Below, piece by piece: positions 22,781 to 29,413 of a stretch of 38,899 nt of DNA. Position numbers and translations under genes: made by a program. Position 1 is the stretch's first letter. Each line of letters starts with the position of its first letter. Source of the DNA: a virus; IMG/VR virus record IMGVR_UViG_3300037172_000103, positions 1-38,899 of that record; one strand, given 5' to 3'. The notes under the pieces are model-generated. The model was not told the origin of the DNA. It did not search any database and saw only the letters and a program-made list of their open reading frames with translations.

Positions 22781-23206
22781 TTAAACCAGCGTGGGCACCA
22801 TGCCGCCGGAGAGGCGGAGTTGGGCGCTCCACACATTGAGCTTGTTGATCTTCACGCCGAAAGCCTTGAATTCGCTGACGAAGGCCTGGAAGCTGAAATA
22901 CGATCCATCCACCAGCAGCACTTTCCAAAAGACCAGCGCGTTGGTTACGTGAAAGCCCTCGAGCGCCAGGTAGGTCGGATCTTCCTGATTGAGCAACCCG
23001 GTGATGTCGAGTTCGCCGGCATCGACGCGCACCGCCAGGGCGCGGGTAAAGTTGTCGGGCGTGGTAATGCAAGTCTGGTCGACGATGGTTTGCTTCGAGC
23101 CCGAGTGCTCGAAGGACTGCAGTTGCGCGAGCGACGTGTAGGTCACGCCCAGCGCGGAATACTCGAGCAGCGAGCCGCGGCCGTTATATCCAACCGGAAG
23201 AGACAT
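22781..23206 (-). CDS. Tail tube protein, first paralogue
   Basis: The 141-residue protein starts MSLPVGYNGRGSLLEYS. It aligns by eye with the 22214 gene across its length (tube motif pairs listed there) and has a typical beta-rich tube composition. The Shine-Dalgarno sequence AGGAG lies nine bases before the ATG and is part of the adjoining heptad array (TAGGAGC unit). Position after tail completion and before the chaperones supports major tail protein identity. Confidence 0.75.
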   Translation of the reverse strand: MSLPVGYNGRGSLLEYSALGVTYTSLAQLQSFEHSGSKQTIVDQTCITTPDNFTRALAVRVDAGELDITGLLNQEDPTYLALEGFHVTNALVFWKVLLVDGSYFSFQAFVSEFKAFGVKINKLNVWSAQLRLSGGMVPTLV

Positions 23207-23212
23207 TGAAAT

Positions 23213-23234
23213 CAGCTCCTAGCTCTTAGCTGTT
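23213..23234. repeat. Heptad array 15, carries a ribosome site
   Basis: Units CTAGCTC and TTAGCTG (plus strand). On the minus strand the TAGGAGC unit supplies the AGGAG of the first tube gene. Confidence 0.8.
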
Positions 23235-23247
23235 GTACAATTCGGCC

Positions 23248-23529
23248 ATGGAAGCGGTCAGCCCCGTATTCAGCAGCAGCAACGTCGAGACGATCTACGC
23301 GAAAAAGATCAGCCGGAGTACACTCCGCTTCCCCACGTTCCGGACTGAAAAGGCCGTCATCAGCCGGTGGAAGTTGACGGAAGAGGAACGGAAACACATC
23401 GCGGATGGCGGCGACCTGTTTATATGCGTGCTGAATTTCGGAATGCCGCTGCAGCCCATTCTGCCGATCGCGGCCGATGCTGACGCCGCCCTCACCATCA
23501 TGCTGGCGGTTGTGGAAGAGTTCGGCTAG
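23248..23529 (+). CDS. Small plus-strand phage protein, 93 aa
   Basis: The protein MEAVSPVFSSSNVETIYAKK has a conserved-looking second half, WKLTEEERKHIADGGDLFICVLNFGMPLQPILPI. I associate this type with small phage proteins of unknown role. It is antiparallel to the tail genes and lies between tail completion and tube genes. A TACAAT -10-like element ends six bases before the ATG, which suggests a leaderless message. No good -35 was seen. The start could also be five codons upstream. Confidence 0.65.
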   Translation: MEAVSPVFSSSNVETIYAKKISRSTLRFPTFRTEKAVISRWKLTEEERKHIADGGDLFICVLNFGMPLQPILPIAADADAALTIMLAVVEEFG

Positions 23530-23551
23530 AAGCTAATTCCAAACCCCTGCA

Positions 23552-24040
23552 TCACTGCGGCTCCGTGAACAGCATGCCCACCTGCAGCACGCGCCGGTAG
23601 AGATAGCCTTGGCCGCCAGGTTCGAAGTGGGCGTCGAATTCATCGGCAATCCAGAGATCGCCAATGATCGTGCCATCGGGCAGCGCGTAGTTGCCCGTCG
23701 CCATGCCCAGTACTTGTTCGCGCACCGTCCGCGAAAGTTCGCGCGCGGTCAGATAGCCGGATGGGTTGAGCGGATTCTCCGGGTTGTCGTTGGCCACGCA
23801 GCCAAACTGGAAGCGCCCTTCGAGCATGCTGGCTCCCGCCGTCCGTCGATCCAGGGTATCGAAGGCTTCGCGGGAGGAAACCCGATCAAGAACCAGCGCC
23901 GGCAGCGTGGGATTCTTGGGCAGGAAGGAAAAATAGAATGCGCTCCAGATCTTCTGCGCCTTCTCTTCCGCCGATTGCCCGAGTTGCGGCTGGAGTGCGG
24001 CATTTGCCAGCGCCCAATTCGATAGCCCGCTTTCGATCAT
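23552..24040 (-). CDS. Tail completion/terminator protein
   Basis: The 162-residue protein (MIESGLSNWALANAALQPQL, PALVLDRVSSREAFDTLD, ARELSRTVREQVLGM, YLYRRVLQVGMLFTEPQ) has the layout of DUF3168/gp17-like tail terminators, with a hydrophobic strand ending and a central RTVREQ helix. These proteins cap the tail tube and dock the tail to the head. It follows the head-closure gene and precedes the tube genes, the standard place. Assignment is by layout more than by motif. Confidence 0.65.
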   Translation of the reverse strand: MIESGLSNWALANAALQPQLGQSAEEKAQKIWSAFYFSFLPKNPTLPALVLDRVSSREAFDTLDRRTAGASMLEGRFQFGCVANDNPENPLNPSGYLTARELSRTVREQVLGMATGNYALPDGTIIGDLWIADEFDAHFEPGGQGYLYRRVLQVGMLFTEPQ

Positions 24041-24063
24041 TTTTTGGAAACCCCGCTGGGTTT

Positions 24064-24084
24064 TGGCTAATGGCTAAGAGCTAG
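24064..24084. repeat. Heptad array 16, contains a stop codon
   Basis: Units TGGCTAA, TGGCTAA and GAGCTAG. The TAG of the head-closure gene (24081-24083) is part of the last unit. Confidence 0.8.
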
Positions 24085-24449
24085 GTTTGACTTCCCGCGT
24101 TCTGGCCGATCTCGGCGCAATACAAATCGAGAAAGAAATGCAGCTCGTCTTCATCCTCGATGTACTTGATCTGGAACGTGCGCCCTTCAAACTTCACTGT
24201 CATATCGAGCGTGACCGGCGACTGGTAAGGGATGCGGACGATGTGGTCCGCTTCCTGCGCAATCTGGTCGGCCTTGTCGAGTTCGTCGCCCTTGAGGGCG
24301 CGGATGCTGGCCCAGCTCGTCACCGCAGGGCTTGGCGGCAAAGGCCCGCCATCGGTGGGGTTGCGGCCGGCCGACGCATAATTGAGCGTGATCTGCCGCG
24401 ACATCCCACCAATGGAGTAGGGCGAAGAGCTGAGGCGTTTGAGGGGCAT
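24081..24449 (-). CDS. Head closure/head-tail joining protein (gp16-like)
   Basis: The 122-residue protein has the shape of head-tail adaptor proteins (SPP1 gp16/Phage_H_T_join type): an N-terminal strand region (MSRQITLNYASAG), a central TSWASIRALKGDELDKADQIAQEADHIVRI helix-strand, and a closing EGRTFQIKYIEDEDELHFFLDLYC. The family seals the connector and binds the tail. The frame continues 18 codons upstream through heptad-array sequence, so the ATG at 24449 was chosen; a start at MSRQ is also possible. Confidence 0.75.
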   Translation of the reverse strand: MPLKRLSSSPYSIGGMSRQITLNYASAGRNPTDGGPLPPSPAVTSWASIRALKGDELDKADQIAQEADHIVRIPYQSPVTLDMTVKFEGRTFQIKYIEDEDELHFFLDLYCAEIGQNAGSQT

Positions 24450-24460
24450 GGGAGAGGACA

Positions 24461-24513
24461 GCCGTTGGCAATTGGCAATTAGCGAACGGCTGCTAACTGC
24501 CAACTGCGAATTG
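24461..24513. repeat. Heptad array 17, two-armed
   Basis: Left arm units CCGTTGG, CAATTGG and CAATTAG are followed by inverted units CTGCTAA, CTGCCAA and CTGCGAA. The two halves can pair to form an imperfect hairpin. Confidence 0.9.
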
Positions 24514-24520
24514 CTTTTTC

Positions 24521-24880
24521 TTACGTGGTGCGCAGCACGGAGACGAAGACCAGGGCGGAATTCGTGGCCAGGTAAACCAGCGCGCCGCTCTCGAGCCAGC
24601 CCTGGAGCTGCTTCATCTGGATCATGCAGGTGGCGCCGGCGGCAATCGAATAGGCCGTCAGGGAAGCATCGGTACGACCGTAAGGATCGGCCACGCTGGT
24701 GATGGTGATGGTGTGCGGGGCGGTGTCGGTGTTTTTGAACAGCAACACTTCCTGCCCGGTGGCGGCGAATGAATTGCCGTTGACGGCATCCATGGCGACA
24801 GGCGTTACCACGAGATCGCCCGCAGCGACGGCATAATTGTTCAGCTTGAGTTGGACTGGAGTTAACGCGGTTTGTGCCAT
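24521..24880 (-). CDS. Phage structural protein, probable head decoration, 119 aa
   Basis: The protein starts MAQTALTPVQLKLN after GGGAG. It has a beta-rich sequence (EVLLFKNTDTAPHTITITSVADPYGRTDAS, LQGWLESGALVYLATNSALVFVSVLR) that I associate with small structural proteins of siphoviruses with an Ig-like/beta-sandwich pattern. It sits between the connector and head-closure genes. A longer frame from 24928 has no support. A decoration role is inferred. Confidence 0.6.
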   Translation of the reverse strand: MAQTALTPVQLKLNNYAVAAGDLVVTPVAMDAVNGNSFAATGQEVLLFKNTDTAPHTITITSVADPYGRTDASLTAYSIAAGATCMIQMKQLQGWLESGALVYLATNSALVFVSVLRTT

Positions 24881-24947
24881 TTTGAAATCTCCCTTGATTT
24901 GCTGGATTGATTGAAGTGCGAAAGGCAAAGTACGAAAAGGTTTTGAA

Positions 24948-24992
24948 GCAGTTGGCCGTTGGCGGTTGGCGAAACCGCGAATTGCTAGTTGC
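24948..24992. repeat. Heptad array 18, two-armed
   Basis: Units CAGTTGG, CCGTTGG and CGGTTGG, then CGAAACC, GCGAATT and GCTAGTT. It ends at the TAA of the connector gene. Confidence 0.9.
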
Positions 24993-24997
24993 TCTTT

Positions 24998-26236
24998 TTA
25001 CGGTGTGGGCGCGTAGTCGTGAACGGTGACACAGCCGAGCATCTCTTCAAGCGAGAGCGGAACCTTGCTCACCGATCCCTGAGTGACGGGCTCGCGGTTG
25101 TAATACCAGTGGTGCACCAGGGCCTTACAGAAGCGCGTCACAATTTTCGGCAGCGTGCGGTCCACCAGGAACACGCCTTGTTGCTCGGGCGAGTTTGGCA
25201 GCGCGAGACCGGTATCGCCCAGAGCCGTATAAGGTCCCAGGCAGCGCCAGGCGTTCGCAATTCCGTTGTCGGCCGTGTAGCCGCCCCTGGTGGTCGACCA
25301 GGGCAGCGGTTCCACGCCCACCACCTGCAGCGAGTAGGGCGCGATCGGCTGGCTGATCAAAGCGGCCACGTTCAGCAGTTGGAGGTTGCTGTTGAAGTCG
25401 AGAATCACATAGGCCTGCAGGCCGGCAAATTGCGTGCCCGGCGTCCAGAAGCCGCGGATGGGGCCCACGTTCAGCCAGTTGACGCTGTTGTCGGCGATGG
25501 TCTGGCCGATGGCGCCAGCTTCGAAATTCGGCCGCGGCAAAGTTCCCGTGGTGCCCGCGGGCGCCGTCTGCATCCAGAGGTTGCCATTCAGGTCCGTGGT
25601 GTAGGCGTATTGCGCCACCGTCACGCTGGGCTGCCAGGTGGGGTTCACCGCGCTGGTTTCCGTCTCTGGCTCGGCGATGGCGGTTTGCCCGGCGGCAATT
25701 CCGGCGCTGTTGGGGGCATAGCCCGCGGTGAACGGAATGGCGATCGCCGCCGGCACGTGCAACGTCAAAGGCCAAATGGTGTAGGGGATCTGGCGAATGC
25801 GGCCGGGCTGGCTCGCCGCGTCCACAATAAAATCCTGCCCTGGGTTCAACGTGTAAGGCCGGCCATCGGTGCCGATGAAGACGATGGGCTGCACCGAAAC
25901 CAGCGGCGGCCGCTTGATTTTGATTTCCCCCTGCCAGCGGTGATGACGGTCATAGCCCATGGCGCCGTATCCGGAGCCGCCGGATCCACCGCCGGCAAAT
26001 TCGCCGCGGTGCCCGTGGCTATCCCAGCCGGGCCAGTGGTCGAGGTACTGCACAAAGGTCGAGCGCACCAGGGCGCAATTGGTGATCAGCTCGGCGGCCT
26101 CGCGCGCTTCCTGGATGAGATCCGTGATGTCCCCATCGTCATTCACCACGCTCGGGGGCACGCGCAGCCAGTTCTTCATGGCGGCAAGCGAGACGGGTTC
26201 CTCGGAAATGATGGAGGTGCGGACCAGAGAATTCAT
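24998..26236 (-). CDS. Head-tail connector (gp6-like) with large internal insertion
   Basis: The N-terminus (VSLAAMKNWLRVPPSVVNDDGDITDLIQEAREAAELITNCALV, then YLDHWP) matches gp6/phiE125 gp8-like connectors. The C-terminus (LPKIVTRFCKALVHHWYYNREPV) matches the end of the same family. Between them, about residues 170-365, lies an extra 190-200 residues; such connectors are usually around 200 residues. The insertion carries the module W-P-S-V/G-x-x-x-A-x-Y, GTTGTLPRPNFE, then TIADNSVNWLNVG. This module is also found twice in the tail hub at 8591. The core acts between portal and head-closure protein. Confidence 0.75.
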   Translation of the reverse strand: MNSLVRTSIISEEPVSLAAMKNWLRVPPSVVNDDGDITDLIQEAREAAELITNCALVRSTFVQYLDHWPGWDSHGHRGEFAGGGSGGSGYGAMGYDRHHRWQGEIKIKRPPLVSVQPIVFIGTDGRPYTLNPGQDFIVDAASQPGRIRQIPYTIWPLTLHVPAAIAIPFTAGYAPNSAGIAAGQTAIAEPETETSAVNPTWQPSVTVAQYAYTTDLNGNLWMQTAPAGTTGTLPRPNFEAGAIGQTIADNSVNWLNVGPIRGFWTPGTQFAGLQAYVILDFNSNLQLLNVAALISQPIAPYSLQVVGVEPLPWSTTRGGYTADNGIANAWRCLGPYTALGDTGLALPNSPEQQGVFLVDRTLPKIVTRFCKALVHHWYYNREPVTQGSVSKVPLSLEEMLGCVTVHDYAPTP

Positions 26237-26261
26237 GTTTTGGGGGAGCCTTTAGTTTTGG

Positions 26262-26306
26262 AGCAACCGGCAATTGGCAGTTAGCCAACGGCCAGTTGCC
26301 AACTGC
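26262..26306. repeat. Heptad array 19, two-armed
   Basis: Units CAACCGG, CAATTGG and CAGTTAG, then CCAACGG, CCAGTTG and CCAACTG. It ends near the TAA of the 26313 gene. Confidence 0.9.
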
Positions 26307-26312
26307 TTTTTC

Positions 26313-26666
26313 TTACAGGTAGGCCTCGGGAAACAGGTCCGAAAGCGGCTGCTCGTCGTCGCAGGGCACGTCCGCGGCCAGGGGAGGAAAGCTGGCATTT
26401 GCAGGCGATTGGCGGGCGTTTCGCGCGGGTTTTTCCACTTCGTTCCCTGGTCCAGCGGCGAAGAGCTCGAGCTGCACGCCCTGCAGCCGTCCGCTGCTGT
26501 TTTTGCAGTCTTTCGCTGCAACTTCGGCAGCTTTTCCAGGACGAACTTTCCCAGGTCGAACCCGGGTTTTGGGCCGGTAGAAGTCGTCTTCGTAAAACTG
26601 CTTGGCCACCTGGTGGCCGCCGCCCGCCTCGCGCACCGCGCGCATCTGATAGGAACGATTGAACAT
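26313..26666 (-). CDS. Hypothetical head-region protein, 117 aa
   Basis: The start MFNRSYQMRAVREAGGGH at 26666 was preferred over a GTG eight codons upstream, because the latter lacks a ribosome site. The protein has a basic middle with a duplicated RPGK unit (VRPGKVRPGK) and an acidic C-terminus (DVPCDDEQPLSDLFPEAYL). No family was recognised. It is flanked on both sides by heptad arrays. Confidence 0.5.
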   Translation of the reverse strand: MFNRSYQMRAVREAGGGHQVAKQFYEDDFYRPKTRVRPGKVRPGKAAEVAAKDCKNSSGRLQGVQLELFAAGPGNEVEKPARNARQSPANASFPPLAADVPCDDEQPLSDLFPEAYL

Positions 26667-26689
26667 GGCCAGAAACCCCGCAATGAGCA

Positions 26690-26724
26690 CTTAGCAGTTC
26701 GCCAACCGCCAACTGCTAGCTGCC
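26690..26724. repeat. Heptad array 20, contains a stop codon
   Basis: Units TTAGCAG, TTCGCCA, ACCGCCA and ACTGCTA. It includes the TAG (26716-26718) of the 26716 gene. Confidence 0.85.
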
Positions 26725-26952
26725 GCTTTTGATTTGCCCCTGCATTCCGAACCTTTGCACCAGTATAGGTGCAGATGTTCCAACCGGAACATTTCGGCTG
26801 CGATACTCGGCGGCGCTGCTGGCCATCAACTCGTCCCGGCGCCCAAAGACGTCCCAATAGGCTCTGTACTCGTCCCAGGTCATGGCGGGCGTCTTCCAGC
26901 CGGCGCATTCGCGCGCATAGCGCAGGTACCGGGCTGGGAGGGTGGTGATCAT
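26716..26952 (-). CDS. Small head-region protein, 78 aa
   Basis: The sequence MITTLPARYLRYARECAGWKTPAMTWDEYRAYWDVFGRRDEL is tyrosine- and tryptophan-rich and helical. The ATG overlaps the previous stop (TGATG); a GTG one codon upstream is an alternative. The stop is inside the heptad array. Function unknown, though the genes are coupled to the upstream fibre-like gene through the 98-aa gene. Confidence 0.55.
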   Translation of the reverse strand: MITTLPARYLRYARECAGWKTPAMTWDEYRAYWDVFGRRDELMASSAAEYRSRNVPVGTSAPILVQRFGMQGQIKSGS

Positions 26953-27248
26953 CACCGGCCGCGCCTAAAGGCACCCGCTGGCTTCCTAGGAGCTACTGTG
27001 GGGGCCGCGGAGGGAGTGGGTAGGGGTTCAGGGGGCGCCGAGCCGGAAATGTCGACCTTGGTGGCCAAATCGAGGCCGGCAAAGTAGGGGCCCACGTCGA
27101 GCGGCAGCTCCCGAAAGCCGAGAGCATCGGGTTCGTCAAAGTTCACTGGCAGCGCCTGGCCTTTTTGGAGCATCACCTGGGCGTCGATAAAGGGCATATC
27201 TTTCACGTGGCCGCGATCGCGGCCGCCGGTCATGCGGATGTAGGTCAT
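26952..27248 (-). CDS. Small head-region protein, 98 aa
   Basis: The protein MTYIRMTGGRDRGHVKDMPFIDAQVMLQKGQALPV has a compact N-terminal half and a Pro/Ala-rich disordered tail (APPEPLPTPSAAPTVAP). Its ATG overlaps the TGA of the beta-helix gene (ATGA at 27245-27248). The first half resembles small phage proteins that accompany head genes. A longer frame to 27515 lies antisense to the beta-helix gene and was rejected. Confidence 0.55.
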   Translation of the reverse strand: MTYIRMTGGRDRGHVKDMPFIDAQVMLQKGQALPVNFDEPDALGFRELPLDVGPYFAGLDLATKVDISGSAPPEPLPTPSAAPTVAPRKPAGAFRRGR

Positions 27249-29398
27249 AAAATCCTTTCCCACGCCTGGAACAATTCGCGCTCCAGCTCGAAAATCTCGC
27301 TCAACAGCAGCCCGTTCACATTGGCCGAGGGCAGCACGGCGCTGAGGGTAAAGTTTGCGGTCACGCTCTCGGCCGCGGTCATGGTGACGGAGCATCCACC
27401 GGTTCCGCTGCAGCCGGAGCCGCTCCATCCCGCGAACGTGTAACCGCCGCCGGCCGCGGCCGTGAGAGCCACGACGGTTCCGCTGGTAAAGCTGGCGGAG
27501 CAGGTGGACGGGCATGAGACGCCGCTGGGGCTGCTGGAGATGAAGCCCGTGCCCACGCCGGTCGCCGTAAGCGCATACGAAAGGCTGCCGGCATATTGAA
27601 ACGCGCCAATGTCCCAGCAGGCCGGAGTTCCCTGGGTGGAGCAGGTGGCAGTGGCTGGCCGCGCCAGGGGCGTGCGCGTGCCGCCTTCGCTGGTATCGAA
27701 AGCCAGCGAGGCCAGCGTCAGAGTCGCCAGGCTTCCTAAATTTGCGCCCTGTTGAATGTTGGGTGCGCCGGCCTGCGGGGATCCGTTCGTATTGAAGAGC
27801 GTGCTGTTATTTTGCATCGAATGAGCATCGCAAGAGCAGTAAGCCTGCCATGCCGAGAATGATCCTTCGAAGGTGTTCGACTGGCTGACAAAACAATTCC
27901 CGCCATTCGCGCAGGTGTAGTTGCCGTAGAAGTTCGAATCGATGGTCGCCGAGCCGGGCGCGGTGCCCACCAGGCTGATTGGGTCGCCAAGCTGATAGGT
28001 GAAATTGTCTTCAAAGGTGAGGGAGTTCAGGCCCTGCATGCCAAAACCCAGCGTGTTATCCGCGCCGGTCGCCGGCCCCGCGATGGTGTTCGAATAGACC
28101 TGTTGCGTGCCGCCCTGCCCGCTTGCCAGATCAAACCAGCCATTCGTATTGACCGCGGCGCCGGAGGCGATCACCAAATTGTTATTCCACCAGGCGCTCG
28201 AAAACATGTGCGAGTGCGTGGTGGAAGTGCCGCCCTCAACGAAGATGAAAGCAGTGGGGCAGGTGCCCCAATTGCCGTAAAAGTAATTGTTGTAGCCGTT
28301 GATCCCGGTCATGCTGCTCTTAGGATCGGTGTACTGATAGTAAGCGACCGGCGTGCTGTTGGTACCCGCCGAGCTGGTCAGGGTCAGCGATGTGGCGCTA
28401 TTCCGGGTTGCGACCGTGTACGTGATGTAGGCCGAGGTGCCAGGGTTATAGATGGCGATCGGCTCGCCCGCGAAGGGGCCTTGGAATTGATCGCCGGTCG
28501 ACAAATTAACCGCTGTCCCGGCGGTCGTGACAGTGCCATTCCAATCGGTGCCAAAGGTATGAATGCCATCGTGATGGAAGTGGCAGCCGGCGGTGTCCCA
28601 ATTCGCGGTGTCATGCACCAGGTTGTCGTGAAAAAAGGCGTTGCTGAAAGCATTCGTGCCCGATCCCGCCGCGAGCATCCAGCCGTGGTCCATGTTGTAA
28701 ATATTGTTTCCTGAAATCGTCGTCCCGGAATCGCCGTTGGAATAGGGCTCTTTCAGGCAGAAGCCGGCATCGTGCAGCGTGTTGCCGGAGATGGTCCAAT
28801 TCGATCCGGAGAAGGCGATGCAATTTTGCTGCGTCTGATCGACGGTTATCGAACCGCCCGCGGCATGCACGTAGATGTTGGCGATGGTGACATTTTCGAC
28901 GGTGCAATTGTTGCAAGCGTAACCGTCGATTCCGGTCGAGTCATTCGGGGTTCCGAAGGAATCGCCGTTCTGGAAATTCTCAATGGTCAGGTTGCCATCG
29001 CCGTTGAGCACGATGTAGCTCTGATTGCACATCGAAACGGCGCCGCCGCATCCCACGCCATTGGCCGAGGCGGCGAAGTAGCCGGCCTCGAAAGTGACGG
29101 CGCCCTGATCGGCAATCATCGTGATCGGATTGCTGCTGGTGCCCGAGCCTGAAAATGTGGCCAGCGTCGTCGCGGTGCTGGTGGTGTTGCCGTACGTGCC
29201 GATGCAGAGATGGAAGTTGACGCCCGGCGTAAAGTCTCCACTCGAGAGAGAGCTGAGGGCCCGCGCGTTGCTGCATGACGTTAAGCCGCTGCCCGATCCC
29301 GCAAGCGTAGGAGCAACGTAAATATCGGTAGTCGAGGCGAACGCACTTCCGCCCGCGCTCAGCAGGAGCGCGGCCAGCAAGAAGAGGAATCGTTTCAT
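27245..29398 (-). CDS. Secreted parallel beta-helix protein with InlB-like C-terminal domain
   Basis: The 717-residue protein starts with a clean signal peptide (MKRFLFLLAALLLSAGGSAFA). Beta-helix-like repeats follow (IYVAPTLAGSGSG, LTIENFQNGDSF, NCTVENVTIANIYVH, WTISGNTLHDAGF, TTISGNNIYNMDHG). Near residues 620-690 lies a divergent InlB-like repeat (GTGFISSSPSGVSCPSTC to YTFAGWSGSGC). Such proteins are secreted polysaccharide-active or adhesive proteins in bacteria. Signal peptides are rare in virion proteins. It is coupled to the small gene downstream. Fibre, depolymerase or secreted accessory protein are all possible. Confidence 0.7.
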   Translation of the reverse strand: MKRFLFLLAALLLSAGGSAFASTTDIYVAPTLAGSGSGLTSCSNARALSSLSSGDFTPGVNFHLCIGTYGNTTSTATTLATFSGSGTSSNPITMIADQGAVTFEAGYFAASANGVGCGGAVSMCNQSYIVLNGDGNLTIENFQNGDSFGTPNDSTGIDGYACNNCTVENVTIANIYVHAAGGSITVDQTQQNCIAFSGSNWTISGNTLHDAGFCLKEPYSNGDSGTTISGNNIYNMDHGWMLAAGSGTNAFSNAFFHDNLVHDTANWDTAGCHFHHDGIHTFGTDWNGTVTTAGTAVNLSTGDQFQGPFAGEPIAIYNPGTSAYITYTVATRNSATSLTLTSSAGTNSTPVAYYQYTDPKSSMTGINGYNNYFYGNWGTCPTAFIFVEGGTSTTHSHMFSSAWWNNNLVIASGAAVNTNGWFDLASGQGGTQQVYSNTIAGPATGADNTLGFGMQGLNSLTFEDNFTYQLGDPISLVGTAPGSATIDSNFYGNYTCANGGNCFVSQSNTFEGSFSAWQAYCSCDAHSMQNNSTLFNTNGSPQAGAPNIQQGANLGSLATLTLASLAFDTSEGGTRTPLARPATATCSTQGTPACWDIGAFQYAGSLSYALTATGVGTGFISSSPSGVSCPSTCSASFTSGTVVALTAAAGGGYTFAGWSGSGCSGTGGCSVTMTAAESVTANFTLSAVLPSANVNGLLLSEIFELERELFQAWERIL

Positions 29399-29413
29399 TT
29401 GGGCTTTAGGGTG

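Noticed and set aside
24989-26284. Plus-strand 431-residue frame
   Set aside because: It is antisense to the connector gene and has shadow composition.
26775-26792. Perfect inverted repeat ATGTTCC-AACC-GGAACAT
   Set aside because: It lies within the coding sequence of the 78-aa gene and is short enough to be chance. No promoter is nearby.
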